Of a stretch of DNA of 64,000 nucleotides, positions 42,372 to 51,958 are shown in pieces. The translations under genes were made by a program, and so were the position numbers. The notes beneath the pieces are model-generated. The model did not search any database and was not told the origin of the DNA. It saw only the letters and a list, made by a program, of their open reading frames with translations. Source of the DNA: Streptomyces niger (lineage in GTDB: Bacteria; Actinomycetota; Actinomycetes; Streptomycetales; Streptomycetaceae); NCBI RefSeq assembly GCF_000718305.1, contig NZ_JOFQ01000005.1:1-64000 (forward strand), read 5' to 3'. How positions within the stretch are numbered: position 1 is the stretch's first letter; the number at the start of each line of letters is the position of its first letter.

Positions 42372-45300
42372 TCAGTGCAGGCGCTGGCTGATGACCTTGG
42401 AGACCCCGTCGCCCTGCATGGACACGCCGTACAGCGCGTCGGCGACCTCCATCGTCCGCTTCTGGTGAGTGATCACGATGAGCTGTGAGCTCTCCTGCAG
42501 CTCCTCCATGATCCGGATCAGCCGCTGCAGATTGGTGTCGTCCAGCGCCGCCTCGACCTCGTCCATCACGTAGAACGGGCTCGGCCGCGCCTTGAAGATC
42601 GAGACCAGCAGGGCCACCGCGGTCAGCGAGCGCTCGCCGCCCGAGAGCAGCGAGAGCCGCTTGACCTTCTTGCCCGGCGGCCGCGCCTCCACGTCGACGC
42701 CGGTCGTCAGCATGTTGTCCGGGTCGGTGAGCACGAGACGGCCCTCGCCGCCCGGGAAGAGCCGCGAGAAGACCCCTTCGAACTCGCGTGCGGTGTCCCA
42801 GTACGCCTCGGTGAAGACCTGCTCGACCCGCTCGTCGACCTCCTTGACCACCTGCAGCAGGTCCGCGCGGGTCTTCTTCAAGTCTTCAAGCTGCTCGCTG
42901 AGGAACTTGTGCCGCTCCTCCAGCGCCGCGAACTCCTCCAGCGCCAGCGGGTTCACCTTCCCGAGCTGCTGATACGCCCGCTCGGCCGCCTTGAGCCGCT
43001 TCTCCTGCTCGGCCCGTACGAACGGCACCGGCTGGTTCCGGGGATGCTCCGGGTCGGCCGGCAGCTCCTCCCCCTCGGCGGGCGGGGACGGCGGCACGAG
43101 CTGGTCCGGGCCGTACTCGGCAGCCAGCGCGGCCGGCTCCACGCCCAGCTCCTCCAGCGCCTTGGTCTCCAGCTGCTCGATCTTCATGCGCTTCTCGGCG
43201 CCCAGCACCTCGCCCCGGTGCACCGAGTCGGTCAGCTTGTCCAGCGCGTCCTTCAGCTCGCGGTCCCGGTCGCGCTCGGCGGCCAGCGCCTGCTCCCGCT
43301 CGGCCTTCGCCTCCTCGGCGGCGGCCCGCTCCTCCTCGGCCCGCACCAGCGAGACCTCGATGTGCGCGAGCAGCTGCCGCGCGCCCTCGGCGACCGCCGA
43401 CGCGACCCGCGCCTCGTGGCGCAGCCGGGCACGCCGCTGTTCGGCCCGCGCCCGCGCCTCCCGCTCGGCACGCGCCGCCCGGTCCAGCCCGTCCGCCCGT
43501 CCCGCGAGCCCCTTGACACGCTCCTCGTGCGTACGGACCTGAAGGCGCGCCTCCATCTCGGTCTGCCGCGCGTTGGCCCCGTCGGCGGCGAGCCGGTCCC
43601 GTACGGCGGTGTCCGGCTCCTCCGCACCTCCCTCACCCGAGGTGGCTTCCTCCTCGGCGACGGCGAGACGTTCCGCCAACTCCTCGGCCTCCTGGGTCGC
43701 GCGGGCCAGCGCCTCCTCGGCCTTGGCGACCGCCGCCGCCGACCGTTCGGCCTCGCCCGCGGCGCCCCGCGCCTGTCCACCGAGACGCCCCAGCGACTGC
43801 GCGACCTGCGACTTCTCCCGGTCGGCCGCCCGCCGGCGCTCCCCCAGCTCCTCGACCGCCGCGGCCCGCTCGGCCCGGCGCTCGGTGGCCAGCCGCTGTT
43901 CCTCGGCCAACTCCTCGCAGCGCGCGGCCAGCTCCTCCAGCTCCGCCGCCGCCTCGTCCACGGAGGCCTGCACCTCCAGCAGGCTCGGCGCACCGGCCGA
44001 GCCGCCCTGCGCGAAGTGCGCCCCGAGCAGGTCGCCCTCGGCCGTCACGGCGGTCACCTCGGGCCGCGTGGCCACCAGGTCTTCGGCGTCCTCCAGCGTG
44101 CTCACGACGACCACGTCCCGCAGCAGCCGCCGCACGGCGGGCAGCAACTCGGCGGGCCCGTCGACCAGTTCCGCGGCGGCGGGCGGTCCGCCTGGCGTAC
44201 GGGCTGCGGGTACCGCGGCGAAGGCCGCGCCGCCATCGGCGCCTTCGGCCGGCACGGCGGCGGTGCGCGCACCGGGGACGGCGGGGTGGTCGGAGGCGGG
44301 TCCGCCGGCCGCGGGCCGGTCGGTCGCGGGCCGGTCAGCATGCGACGCACCGTCAGGACGAGGCCCTGCGCCGGGAGCCGACGCACCGTCAGCTCCCGCC
44401 GCGCCGTCGCCACCACTCACCGCGCCACCACTCACCGCGCCACCGGCACCCGCCGCCGCAGCCGCGCCGTCGTACGGTGCCGTCCCGGCGAGGGAGCCGT
44501 GCGGCATCGTCCCCGCGAGGGAACGTTCCCCCGCCGCACCGGTCAGCGGGCGGTCCGCCGGGGCCGCCGGCAGCAGCACCGCGCGGCCCGCGTCCTGCTT
44601 GCGCAACAGGCGGATGGCCTCCGCCGCCGTCGCCGGATCCGCGACGGCGATCGCGTCGGCCGCCGCGCCCAGCGCCGCCGCGACCGGCACCTCGTACCCC
44701 GGCCGCACCGTCAGCAGCTCAGCGGCCGGGCCGAGCAGCCCGCCCAGCCGGTCGGCGGCGGCCAGCAGCGCACCCGTACCGTCCTTGCGGCGCAGCCCCA
44801 GCGCCAGCGCATCATGCCGCGCCGCGGTCGCCGCGCGCTTGCGTTCCACCGCCGTCAGCGCCTCGCGGGCCGCCGTCAGCGCGCGCTCCGCCTCGGCCAG
44901 CTCCTCCTTGGCCCGCTCGTGCTGCTCCGCCAGCTCCTCGTCACCCGCGTCCAGCCCGTCGACCTCGGCCTTGAGCTGCTCGTACTCCCGCTGGGCCGCC
45001 TCCGCGCGCTGCCGCGCCGCGTCCCGCGACTCGGTCAGCCGGTCGATCTCGGCCTGGGCCGAGGCGGCCCGGCCGTGTGCCGCGGTGACCTGGCCGTGCA
45101 GCCGGGCCAGCCCCTCGCGCCGGTCGGCGATGGCCCGTGCCGCATCCCTTATCCGGCGCTCCTCGTCCTGCAGCTGCCGTTCCAGCCCCGCACGGTGCTC
45201 GACCATGTCGTCCAGCGCCCGGGTCGCCGCCTCCAGCGCGGCCTCCAGCTCCGCCTCCTGCTCGCGGATCCGGGCCGCCTCGCGCTCCATCTCCTCGGGC

Positions 45301-46277
45301 TCGCGCCCGCGCCGCTCTTCGGGGGGCGCGGCCTGCGCGCTCTTCACCCGCGCCTCGGCCAGCGAGATCGTGCCGCGCACCCGCTCCGCCAGCTGCGACA
45401 GCTCGTACCAGGTCTGCTGGGCGCGCTGGAGCCGCGGCGCGAGCGTGCGCACCTCTTCCTCCAGCACCGCCTCGCGCCGCAGCGCCTCCTTCAGCTCGGC
45501 CTCGGTGGCCTCCCGGCGCTTCTTGAGCGCGGCCTCGTCGGCGATCTCCGTACGGAGCGCCTCGCGCAGCGTCACGAGGTCGTCGGCGAGCAGCCGGAGG
45601 CGGGCGTCGCGCAGGTCGGCCTGGATGACGGCGGCCCGGCGGGCGACGGCCGCCTGCCGCCCGAGCGGCTTCAGCTGCCGCCGCAGCTCATCCGTCAGGT
45701 CCTGGACGCGCGCGAGGTTCGCCTGCATCGCGTCCAGTTTCCGCAGCGCCTTCTCCTTGCGCTTGCGGTGCTTCAGGACGCCGGCCGCCTCCTCGATGAA
45801 GGCGCGGCGGCCCATCGGGTCGGCGTGCAGCACGCCGTCCAGCTGGCCCTGCCCGACGATCACGTGCATCTCGCGGCCGATGCCGGAGTCCGAGAGCAGC
45901 TCCTGGATGTCCAGCAGCCGGCAGGTGTCGCCGTTGAGCTGGTACTCGCTGCCGCCGTTGCGGAACATGATCCGCGTGATGGTGACCTCGGCGTAGTCGA
46001 TGGGCAGCGCGCCGTCGGAGTTGTCGATGGTGAGCGAGACCTCGGCGCGGCCCAGGGGCGGGCGGCCCGTGGTGCCGGCGAAGATGACGTCCTCCATCTT
46101 GCCGCCGCGCAGCGACTTCGCGCCCTGCTCGCCCATGACCCAGGAGAGGGCGTCCACCACGTTGGACTTGCCGGAGCCGTTGGGGCCCACGACACAGGTG
46201 ATGCCGGGCTCGAAGCGCAGCGTGGTGGCGGATGCGAAGGACTTGAATCCTCGCAGGGTCAGGCTCTTGAGGTGCAC
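42372..46277 (-). CDS. smc: Chromosome segregation protein SMC
   Basis: A 1301-residue condensin subunit that compacts and segregates chromosomes. Walker A is GPNGSGKSNV (residues 31-40). Two long coiled coils flank the hinge (about residues 500-760). The C-terminal head has the signature LSLLSGGERSLTAVALL and Walker B in FYVMDEVEAALDD. Streptomycete SMC is usually near 1190 residues; the excess is a Gly/Ala/Pro-rich insertion in the hinge at about residues 572-700. The 3' end is 94 bases from the glcP upstream operator region. Confidence 0.97.
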   Translation of the reverse strand: MHLKSLTLRGFKSFASATTLRFEPGITCVVGPNGSGKSNVVDALSWVMGEQGAKSLRGGKMEDVIFAGTTGRPPLGRAEVSLTIDNSDGALPIDYAEVTITRIMFRNGGSEYQLNGDTCRLLDIQELLSDSGIGREMHVIVGQGQLDGVLHADPMGRRAFIEEAAGVLKHRKRKEKALRKLDAMQANLARVQDLTDELRRQLKPLGRQAAVARRAAVIQADLRDARLRLLADDLVTLREALRTEIADEAALKKRREATEAELKEALRREAVLEEEVRTLAPRLQRAQQTWYELSQLAERVRGTISLAEARVKSAQAAPPEERRGREPEEMEREAARIREQEAELEAALEAATRALDDMVEHRAGLERQLQDEERRIRDAARAIADRREGLARLHGQVTAAHGRAASAQAEIDRLTESRDAARQRAEAAQREYEQLKAEVDGLDAGDEELAEQHERAKEELAEAERALTAAREALTAVERKRAATAARHDALALGLRRKDGTGALLAAADRLGGLLGPAAELLTVRPGYEVPVAAALGAAADAIAVADPATAAEAIRLLRKQDAGRAVLLPAAPADRPLTGAAGERSLAGTMPHGSLAGTAPYDGAAAAAGAGGAVSGGAVSGGDGAAGADGASAPGAGPRPDGASHADRPATDRPAAGGPASDHPAVPGARTAAVPAEGADGGAAFAAVPAARTPGGPPAAAELVDGPAELLPAVRRLLRDVVVVSTLEDAEDLVATRPEVTAVTAEGDLLGAHFAQGGSAGAPSLLEVQASVDEAAAELEELAARCEELAEEQRLATERRAERAAAVEELGERRRAADREKSQVAQSLGRLGGQARGAAGEAERSAAAVAKAEEALARATQEAEELAERLAVAEEEATSGEGGAEEPDTAVRDRLAADGANARQTEMEARLQVRTHEERVKGLAGRADGLDRAARAEREARARAEQRRARLRHEARVASAVAEGARQLLAHIEVSLVRAEEERAAAEEAKAEREQALAAERDRDRELKDALDKLTDSVHRGEVLGAEKRMKIEQLETKALEELGVEPAALAAEYGPDQLVPPSPPAEGEELPADPEHPRNQPVPFVRAEQEKRLKAAERAYQQLGKVNPLALEEFAALEERHKFLSEQLEDLKKTRADLLQVVKEVDERVEQVFTEAYWDTAREFEGVFSRLFPGGEGRLVLTDPDNMLTTGVDVEARPPGKKVKRLSLLSGGERSLTAVALLVSIFKARPSPFYVMDEVEAALDDTNLQRLIRIMEELQESSQLIVITHQKRTMEVADALYGVSMQGDGVSKVISQRLH
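44178..44564 (-). other. Low-complexity insertion in the SMC hinge
   Basis: About 129 codons encoding Gly, Ala, Pro, Ser and Asp repeats (SLAGTMPHGSLAGTAPYDG, AVSGGAVSGGDGAAG, HADRPATDRPAAGGPASDHP) interrupt the hinge between VLLPAAPADRP and AELVDGPAELLPAV. The frame is kept. It is probably a disordered loop. Confidence 0.75.
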
Positions 46278-46557
46278 GCCTTCGGACTTTACCGCCCACC
46301 CGCCACCGCCCTTGGAGGAGACGCTGGCGCGCCGCGCGTTCTCGTCACCGGCGACCGCTCTCGTCCCGCGGGTCCCGGGCGGCTCGCGGCCGGCCGACGT
46401 CGCGCCGGGGGACGTCCCGCGGGGTTCCGGCCGCCGGTCCGGCCTCCGGGAGACGGGGGCGCCCGCTGTCCTGTCCGGACCTTTTCGGTTTCGCCGCGTA
46501 ACGTGCAGGGCACATCATGCGGTAAGAAGGCGCCGGGAAGCGGAGGCGTGAACGACG

Positions 46558-46579
46558 AAGGGACGCCGAAGCGTCCCTT
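46558..46579 (-). terminator. UUCG-loop terminator of the 68-aa gene
   Basis: A perfect 9-bp stem, AAGGGACGC paired with GCGTCCCTT, whose minus-strand loop is TTCG, a stable tetraloop. It lies 65 bases after the stop codon of the small gene at 46645-46851. The rest of the 367-base gap before smc shows no gene. Confidence 0.72.
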
Positions 46580-46644
46580 GAATCTTCATAGAGCGGTGCC
46601 TCAAGTGGCTGTCGTATCAGCCCGACCGGCCCTTGGGGCGATGG

Positions 46645-46851
46645 TCAGGTGAGCGCCGGCTCCGCCTGGGATACGTCGATGCTGTCGAGCAGCGAGTCGC
46701 CGTGACGTGCGGCAGCCGACAGCGCGTCGTTCTCGGCCTGAATCCTGATGAGCTCGGATTCGAGGTCCTGGACGCGCTGCTGAAGCCGTCGCATCTCGGC
46801 GAGGACTCGGGGGTCGGAGCCGCCGACGTAACCGAGAAGCGCCTTTGCCAT
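46645..46851 (-). CDS. Conserved small coiled-coil protein, 68 aa
   Basis: A 68-residue protein conserved among streptomycetes next to smc; no function is known to me. It starts MAKALLGYVGGSDPRVLAEM. A short amphipathic coiled-coil follows (RRLQQRVQDLESELIRIQAE) and the protein ends SIDVSQAEPALT. The ATG at 46851 is better than an upstream ATG at 46914 because the family start is MAKALLGY. A UUCG terminator follows. Confidence 0.82.
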   Translation of the reverse strand: MAKALLGYVGGSDPRVLAEMRRLQQRVQDLESELIRIQAENDALSAAARHGDSLLDSIDVSQAEPALT

Positions 46852-47232
46852 GATGGATGGTCCTCCACACTGAGTGACCGACCGAAGCGGTGGTGGGTCG
46901 TGAGGGAATCGCACCCGCGGTGTCTGTCATTCTCTGGTGTACGCAATGCCAAACAGCTAAGGTGCGCGGGGATTCCAGAGTCTCACCAAATGGATTGACG
47001 GTCAACACGATCACGCCCCGTATCCGGGGCTCGTGTGCGCGCACAGCGGCAGAAGGCTCGCGGCGACGCTCCGGAAACGCACCCGGGGGCGTGGAGATCA
47101 TCCTTACTGCGGCAGCCTTCCACGGGTCGGCGGAAATGGCAACCACCAGGTGATTTCTGCTCCCCGCCACTGTCCGCGGCATGCCATGAGACGGGTCGCC
47201 GCCGGTCCGGACGGCCGGACGGCGCCCCTCCG

Positions 47233-47514
47233 TCAGCGGATCGCGAAGCCGTCGTACCCGCCTCGCGGCGTGTCCCAAATCTCACTCACCCCGTCGACCC
47301 GCCCGGGCGTGTCCCCGGTCCGCAGCCACTCCAGCAACTCCTCGCACCGCTCGCGGGGCCCCTCGGCCACCACCTGGACGCGCCCGTCCTCCCGGTTGAT
47401 GGCGAATCCGACGAGCCCTCCGATGCGCAGCGCGTTGGCCCGGGTGAACCAGCGGAAGCCGACACCTTGCACACGACCGCGAACCCAGGCCGTCAGACGG
47501 ACATCTTCGTTCAT
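47233..47514 (-). CDS. acyP: Acylphosphatase
   Basis: A 93-residue enzyme that hydrolyses acyl phosphates such as carbamoyl or acetyl phosphate. The substrate-binding loop and catalytic arginine are in [16 protein letters not shown]; the catalytic asparagine is in [17 protein letters not shown]. Length is normal. It lies upstream of the 68-aa gene in the conserved smc neighbourhood. Confidence 0.95.
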   Translation of the reverse strand: MNEDVRLTAWVRGRVQGVGFRWFTRANALRIGGLVGFAINREDGRVQVVAEGPRERCEELLEWLRTGDTPGRVDGVSEIWDTPRGGYDGFAIR

Positions 47515-47671
47515 GCGTGCACGTTAACCGGCCAATTGCTCGCCGAGCACGTCGGCTCCGTACGTCGTGCCGTACAGTCACGCGACATCAGTGGTCACTC
47601 GTACGGGTGATTCAGATGTGGCGTTCGTGGACGCGAGTCCATGACGGTCGTGGACGGAAGGAAGACACCGG

Positions 47672-48757
47672 ATGGGCCGCCACCGACGCACCGCTCCCGT
47701 CCCGCCCGGAGCACCGCCCGCCGACGCGCCCGCGGGCCGCCACCGCGGCCCTCGCCCCTCGGGCGCCGTGCGCCCCACCCTCCCCGTACGCACCGACAGC
47801 ACCGTCCGCTCCCCCGCCACCTCGTACCCCGGTGCGTCCTCCCGCCCGGACGCTGCCCCGCACTCCGGCGCACCCTCCCGCCCGGGCGGCCTGCTGCGGA
47901 CCGCGCCCGTACGCACCGGTCTGCTCGGCGTCTCGGCGGCGCTGGCGATGGGAGCCGTGGCTGTCTCGGCGGGGCTCCTGCCGGGCGGCGCCTACGAGCC
48001 CGGAGGCGCGGACGGCTCCGGCGGCCGGATCCGTACCGGCGCACTGCCGGAGGTGACCAGCACGCAGGGCGCGCGCTCGCCGCTCCCCGCGGACCGCGGC
48101 ACGCCCCCGGCCGACCGCGGCGCCGCCCGCCCGGACGCCCCCGGCGCGGGCTCCACCGACGACGGCTCCGCCCCCTCTGCCGACGAGCGGAACGGTACGG
48201 CCGGCGGCCGCGCGACCGAAGGCGGCACGTCCGGCACCGGCTCAGCGGGCTCCGCCGACTCCTCCAGGACCGACGGCTCCCCCTCCGACCGTGCCGGCGG
48301 CTCCTCCGCCGCTTCCGGCGGCGCGTCCGCCCCCGCCCAGGCCGAGACCCGCGCGGGGAAGCCGGCACCCACCACCGGGGACCGCCGGGCCGCCGCCCGG
48401 GTCCTCACCCTGGTCAACAAGGAACGCGTCACGGCCGGCTGCGCCCCGCTCACCGCCGACGGCGACCTCACCGGCCTCGCCCAGTCGTTCAGCGAGGACA
48501 TGGCCCGCCGCGACTTCTTCGCCCACACCGACCCGGACGGCGCCACCCCTTGGGACCGCGCCAAGACCGCCGGCATCGCCGACCTCGGCGGCGAGAACAT
48601 CGCCCGCGGCCAGCGCACCCCCGAAGCGGTCATGGAATCCTGGATGAACAGCCCCGGCCACCGTGCCAACATTCTCAACTGCGACTACCGTACCCTCGGC
48701 ATAGGCATCCACCGCTCCCCAGGCGGCCCTTGGTGGACGCAGGACTTCGGGTTCTGA
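47672..48757 (+). CDS. Secreted CAP-domain (SCP/PR-1-like) protein
   Basis: A 361-residue protein with a membrane-anchoring or signal segment at about residues 84-108 (GLLGVSAALAMGAVAVSAGLL) after an Arg/Pro-rich cytoplasmic region. A Ser/Gly/Asp-rich linker runs to about residue 235. The C-terminal CAP domain (about 240-361) has VLTLVNKERVTAGCAPLTAD, the conserved HTDPDGATPWDR, GENIARGQRTPEAVMESWMN, SPGHRANIL and the terminal WWTQDFGF. The function is unknown; it is likely extracellular. It is divergent from acyP. Confidence 0.88.
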   Translation: MGRHRRTAPVPPGAPPADAPAGRHRGPRPSGAVRPTLPVRTDSTVRSPATSYPGASSRPDAAPHSGAPSRPGGLLRTAPVRTGLLGVSAALAMGAVAVSAGLLPGGAYEPGGADGSGGRIRTGALPEVTSTQGARSPLPADRGTPPADRGAARPDAPGAGSTDDGSAPSADERNGTAGGRATEGGTSGTGSAGSADSSRTDGSPSDRAGGSSAASGGASAPAQAETRAGKPAPTTGDRRAAARVLTLVNKERVTAGCAPLTADGDLTGLAQSFSEDMARRDFFAHTDPDGATPWDRAKTAGIADLGGENIARGQRTPEAVMESWMNSPGHRANILNCDYRTLGIGIHRSPGGPWWTQDFGF

Positions 48758-49000
48758 CGCCGCACCTGTCTCTGCTGTCTCCCACGTCCCGCACACCGAG
48801 CGCATCGCTCGCCGCGCGCCCCCGTACGGCTGTCACGCCCTACGCTGCGCACCACTGCGCCGTGATCGCACCCTGCTGCCGCAAGACCGAGCTCAACGTG
48901 CAAGCCGGTGGATCCACCCGGCCGCCCCGCGCCCGGAGGACGAGGTGTCCTCGGCACACGACGCCGTGTGTGCCACGGTCCAGGACGGATCACCGGTGCG

Positions 49001-49933
49001 CTAGCGCACCCTCGGCGCCCGCTGGCACTTGGGGCAGTAGTAGCTGGATCGGTTCATCCAGGGGCGGCGGCGGATGGGGGTGGTGCAGCGGCGGCAGGGT
49101 TCGTCCTCGCGGCCGTAGGCGTCCAGGGAGCGTTCGAAGTAGCCGGACTCGCCGTTGACGTTGACGTAGAGGCTGTCGAAGCTGGTACCGCCGACGGCGA
49201 GGGCCGCGCTCATCACCTCCCGGACGTGGCCGAGGAGTTCGGCGGTGCGCGGGCGGGTGAGGGTGGCGGTGGGGCGGTCGTAGTGGAGGCGGCTGCGCCA
49301 CAGGGCCTCGTCGGCGTAGATGTTGCCGACGCCGCTGATCAGGGACTGGTCCAGGAGCGCGCGCTTGATCGTCGTACGGCGGCGGCGCAGCGCCTCGTGG
49401 AACGCGGCGTCGTCGAAGGCCTCGTCGAGGGGGTCGCGCGCGATGTGGGCGATCACGTCGGGGAGGCCGTCGGGGTCGCCCGGGACGGTGGGGTGGAGGG
49501 AGAGGCCCCCGAAGGTGCGCTGGTCGACGAAGCGGAGCTCGGTGTCGACCGTGTCCGAGGGGAGGTCGTCGGCGGGCGCGACGCCGGGCGCCGCGGGTCC
49601 CGCGTCCGGGACGCTCGCCGCGTCCGTGAAGCGGATCCGGATGCGCAGGTGCTTCTCGTCCGGCACGTCCTGCGGCTGGACCAGGAGCTGGCCGCTCATG
49701 CCGAGGTGCGCGAGGACGGAGAGGTCGTCGGAGAGCGGCAGCCAGAGGTACTTGCCGCGGCGCCGGGCCTCGCCGACGCGGTGGCCGGCCAGCCGCGCCG
49801 CGAAGTCCGCGCCGCCCGCGACGTGGCGGCGTACCGCCCGCGGGTGCAGGACCTCGACCGTGTCGATGGTCCGGCCGCTGACCCAGCGTTCCAGACCGCG
49901 CCGTACGACCTCGACCTCGGGAAGCTCGGGCAA
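49001..49933 (-). CDS. mutM: Formamidopyrimidine-DNA glycosylase (Fpg/MutM)
   Basis: A 310-residue base-excision repair enzyme that removes 8-oxoguanine and formamidopyrimidines. The mature N-terminus must be PELPEVE, with catalytic Pro2 and Glu3. The only codon that gives this is TTG at 49933, with a GAGGAG ribosome-binding site. The beta-F loop lysine is in [10 protein letters not shown], the H2TH motif spans [18 protein letters not shown], and the zinc finger is [21 protein letters not shown] followed by PKC. The protein carries a family-typical insertion ([16 protein letters not shown]). Confidence 0.96.
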   Translation of the reverse strand: MPELPEVEVVRRGLERWVSGRTIDTVEVLHPRAVRRHVAGGADFAARLAGHRVGEARRRGKYLWLPLSDDLSVLAHLGMSGQLLVQPQDVPDEKHLRIRIRFTDAASVPDAGPAAPGVAPADDLPSDTVDTELRFVDQRTFGGLSLHPTVPGDPDGLPDVIAHIARDPLDEAFDDAAFHEALRRRRTTIKRALLDQSLISGVGNIYADEALWRSRLHYDRPTATLTRPRTAELLGHVREVMSAALAVGGTSFDSLYVNVNGESGYFERSLDAYGREDEPCRRCTTPIRRRPWMNRSSYYCPKCQRAPRVR

Positions 49934-50165
49934 GGGATCTCCTCGGGAGGCGGGGGGGTGCCGTGGGGGTGCCGTGGCGGGGCGGGTTCCAGGCGTCGGG
50001 GGAAGGAAACCTCGCCCGACCGCCCCGGGCGCCGAACGGAGACGACCTGGCCCCGGGTGCCGGAACGAGGTGCCCCCGCCGGCGCCGGAACGAGGAAACC
50101 CCGCCCGACCTGCCCCGTGACGGGCCGGCCGGGCGGGGGCCGCGTGCGCTCGGCACGCGGGTCGC

Positions 50166-50954
50166 TCAGCTCGCGGGGCCGCCGGTGGTGGCTTCCGTGG
50201 CGGCCTCGGCCGCCGCGTCCGCCGCCGCGCGGATCTCCCGCCAGGCGGACTCGGCCGCCTGCTGTTCGGCTTCCTTCTTGCTGCGGCCGGTGCCGGTGCC
50301 GTACGAGACACCACCGACGCGGGCGGCAGCAGTGAAGGTCTTCTCGTGGTCCGGACCGGTCTCGGTGACCAGGTACTCGGGGACCCCGAGTCCTTCGGTT
50401 GCGGTCAGTTCCTGGAGGCTGGTCTTCCAGTCCAGGCCGGCGCCCAGGCTGGAGGACTTCTCGATCAGCGGGTCGAACAGGCGGTGCACCAGTTCGGAAG
50501 CTGCGTCGAGGCCCTGGTCCAGGTAGACCGCGCCGATCACGGCTTCGAGCGTGTCGGCGAGGATGGAGGCCTTGTCCCGGCCGCCCGTGCCTTCTTCACC
50601 CCGGCCGAGCCGGATGAAGGCACCGAGGTCGAGGCCGCGGCCCACCTCGGCGAGCGCACGCGAGTTGACCACCGCGGCCCGCAGCTTGGCCAGCTGGCCT
50701 TCGGGCAGGTCGGGGTGGGTGCGGTACAGCGTGTCGGTGACCACCAGGCCCAGCACGGAGTCCCCCAGGAACTCCAGGCGCTCGTTGGTGGGCAGCCCGC
50801 CGTTCTCGTATGCGTAACTGCGGTGCGTCAGCGCACGCACCAGAAGGGCGGACTCGAGCTGGTACCCGAGCCGCCCTTCCAGAAGCGTGTGGGACGAGGC
50901 CGTGTCCGCAGACGGAGTCTTCGAGGAGTTCTTCGACGAATCAGCGTCTGACAT
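50166..50954 (-). CDS. rnc: Ribonuclease III
   Basis: A 262-residue double-strand-specific RNase; in S. coelicolor it is AbsB, a global regulator of antibiotic genes. The RNase III signature is [20 protein letters not shown] with catalytic Glu and Asp, and the second active-site block is [20 protein letters not shown]. The C-terminal dsRNA-binding domain begins [20 protein letters not shown]. The start may be ATG 50954 or GTG 50966. It follows rpmF by about 20 bases or fewer and precedes mutM, the usual order. Confidence 0.96.
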   Translation of the reverse strand: MSDADSSKNSSKTPSADTASSHTLLEGRLGYQLESALLVRALTHRSYAYENGGLPTNERLEFLGDSVLGLVVTDTLYRTHPDLPEGQLAKLRAAVVNSRALAEVGRGLDLGAFIRLGRGEEGTGGRDKASILADTLEAVIGAVYLDQGLDAASELVHRLFDPLIEKSSSLGAGLDWKTSLQELTATEGLGVPEYLVTETGPDHEKTFTAAARVGGVSYGTGTGRSKKEAEQQAAESAWREIRAAADAAAEAATEATTGGPAS

Positions 50955-50973
50955 AGAGCCTGTCACCAGCCGA

Positions 50974-51147
50974 TCAGACCTCGAGGACCTGGCGCTTGTT
51001 GTAGGTGCCGCAAGCGGGGCACGCGATGTGCTGCTGCTTGGGCTCGTGGCAGCGCTCGCACGCCACCAGGGTGGGGACCGCAGCCTTCCACTGCGACCGG
51101 CGGTGGCGCGTGTTGCTGCGCGACATCTTCCGCTTCGGAACAGCCAC
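50974..51147 (-). CDS. rpmF: 50S ribosomal protein L32
   Basis: A 57-residue L32 of the zinc-binding (C+) kind, with cysteine pairs in ACERCHEPK and ACPACGTYN. The N-terminus [20 protein letters not shown] is universal. The GTG at 51147 has a GGAGAAG ribosome-binding site. It is part of the DUF177-rpmF-rnc-mutM operon. Confidence 0.97.
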   Translation of the reverse strand: MAVPKRKMSRSNTRHRRSQWKAAVPTLVACERCHEPKQQHIACPACGTYNKRQVLEV

Positions 51148-51149
51148 GG

Positions 51150-51818
51150 CTACTTCTCCTGCTTCTCGTCGACGCCCGCATCGGCGCCGCCCATGTTGTC
51201 CTTCTCGCCGTCCTGGATGGATTCGGCGAGTCCCTGCAGTGCCGCCCAACGGATGTCGACGGCATCGTGGTGGTGGTCCGGGTCGTCCGCGAGCCGGGCT
51301 CCGCACTCGGAGCACAGGCCCGGACAGTCGTCCTGGCACACCGGCTGCATCGGCAGTGCGAGCACCACCGCATCACGCAGCACGGGTTCGAGGTCGAACA
51401 TGTCGTCCTCGAGGAAGAGGGTGTCCTCCTCGTCCTCGGCGTCGTCGTCCTGATCCGCTTCACGGACCCGGGCGTCGGCGTCGGGGTAGGAGAACATCTC
51501 CTGGAAATCCGCTTCGAGCTCATGCCCGACCGGCTCCAGACACCTTACGCACTCCCCCTTCACGGATGCACGGGCGGTGCCTGTGACAAGCACCCCGTCC
51601 ATGACCGATTCCAGGCGGAGGTCGAGTTCCACCGGTGCGCCCTGGGGTACTCCGATGACCTCGTTGCCGAGATCCTCGGGGGCCTCGACAGAGCGGGAGA
51701 CCTTCTTCATCGCACCGGGACGCCGGCCCAGCTCGCGTGTGTCGAACACGAGAGGGGAGCGGTGGTCGAGGCGGGCGTTGATGGCTTCCTGCTTTCTACG
51801 GCGGTACGAGCCGCCCAC
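51150..51818 (-). CDS. YceD/DUF177 family protein
   Basis: A protein of about 210-222 residues from a family linked to 23S rRNA and ribosome metabolism and typically encoded before rpmF. Family blocks are [40 protein letters not shown] and the metal-binding-like [16 protein letters not shown]. The start is not clear: the homologous N-terminus ([10 protein letters not shown]) has no ATG, GTG or TTG directly before it. The nearest usual start is GTG 51818, while an ATC at 51782 has the best-placed ribosome-binding site (AGGAAG). The stop is 2 bases before the rpmF start. Confidence 0.85.
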   Translation of the reverse strand: MGGSYRRRKQEAINARLDHRSPLVFDTRELGRRPGAMKKVSRSVEAPEDLGNEVIGVPQGAPVELDLRLESVMDGVLVTGTARASVKGECVRCLEPVGHELEADFQEMFSYPDADARVREADQDDDAEDEEDTLFLEDDMFDLEPVLRDAVVLALPMQPVCQDDCPGLCSECGARLADDPDHHHDAVDIRWAALQGLAESIQDGEKDNMGGADAGVDEKQEK

Positions 51819-51958
51819 GCCGCCGTAGCGGTCGTCGGGCAGCACAGATCGCGGACGTATGCGCGACCGAACAGCCAGGATACTGGACGCGCCCCGATTG
51901 ACCCAATCCACGGCCGGCGGCCCCGGGAGGAGCGCGCCGGCGGTCCCCGCAGGCCCCG

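Noticed and set aside
42909..46652. A 1247-codon plus-strand open frame opposite smc
   Set aside because: It is a mirror of the smc coiled-coil codons, rich in Leu, Arg and Gln, without ribosome-binding site or recognisable domain.
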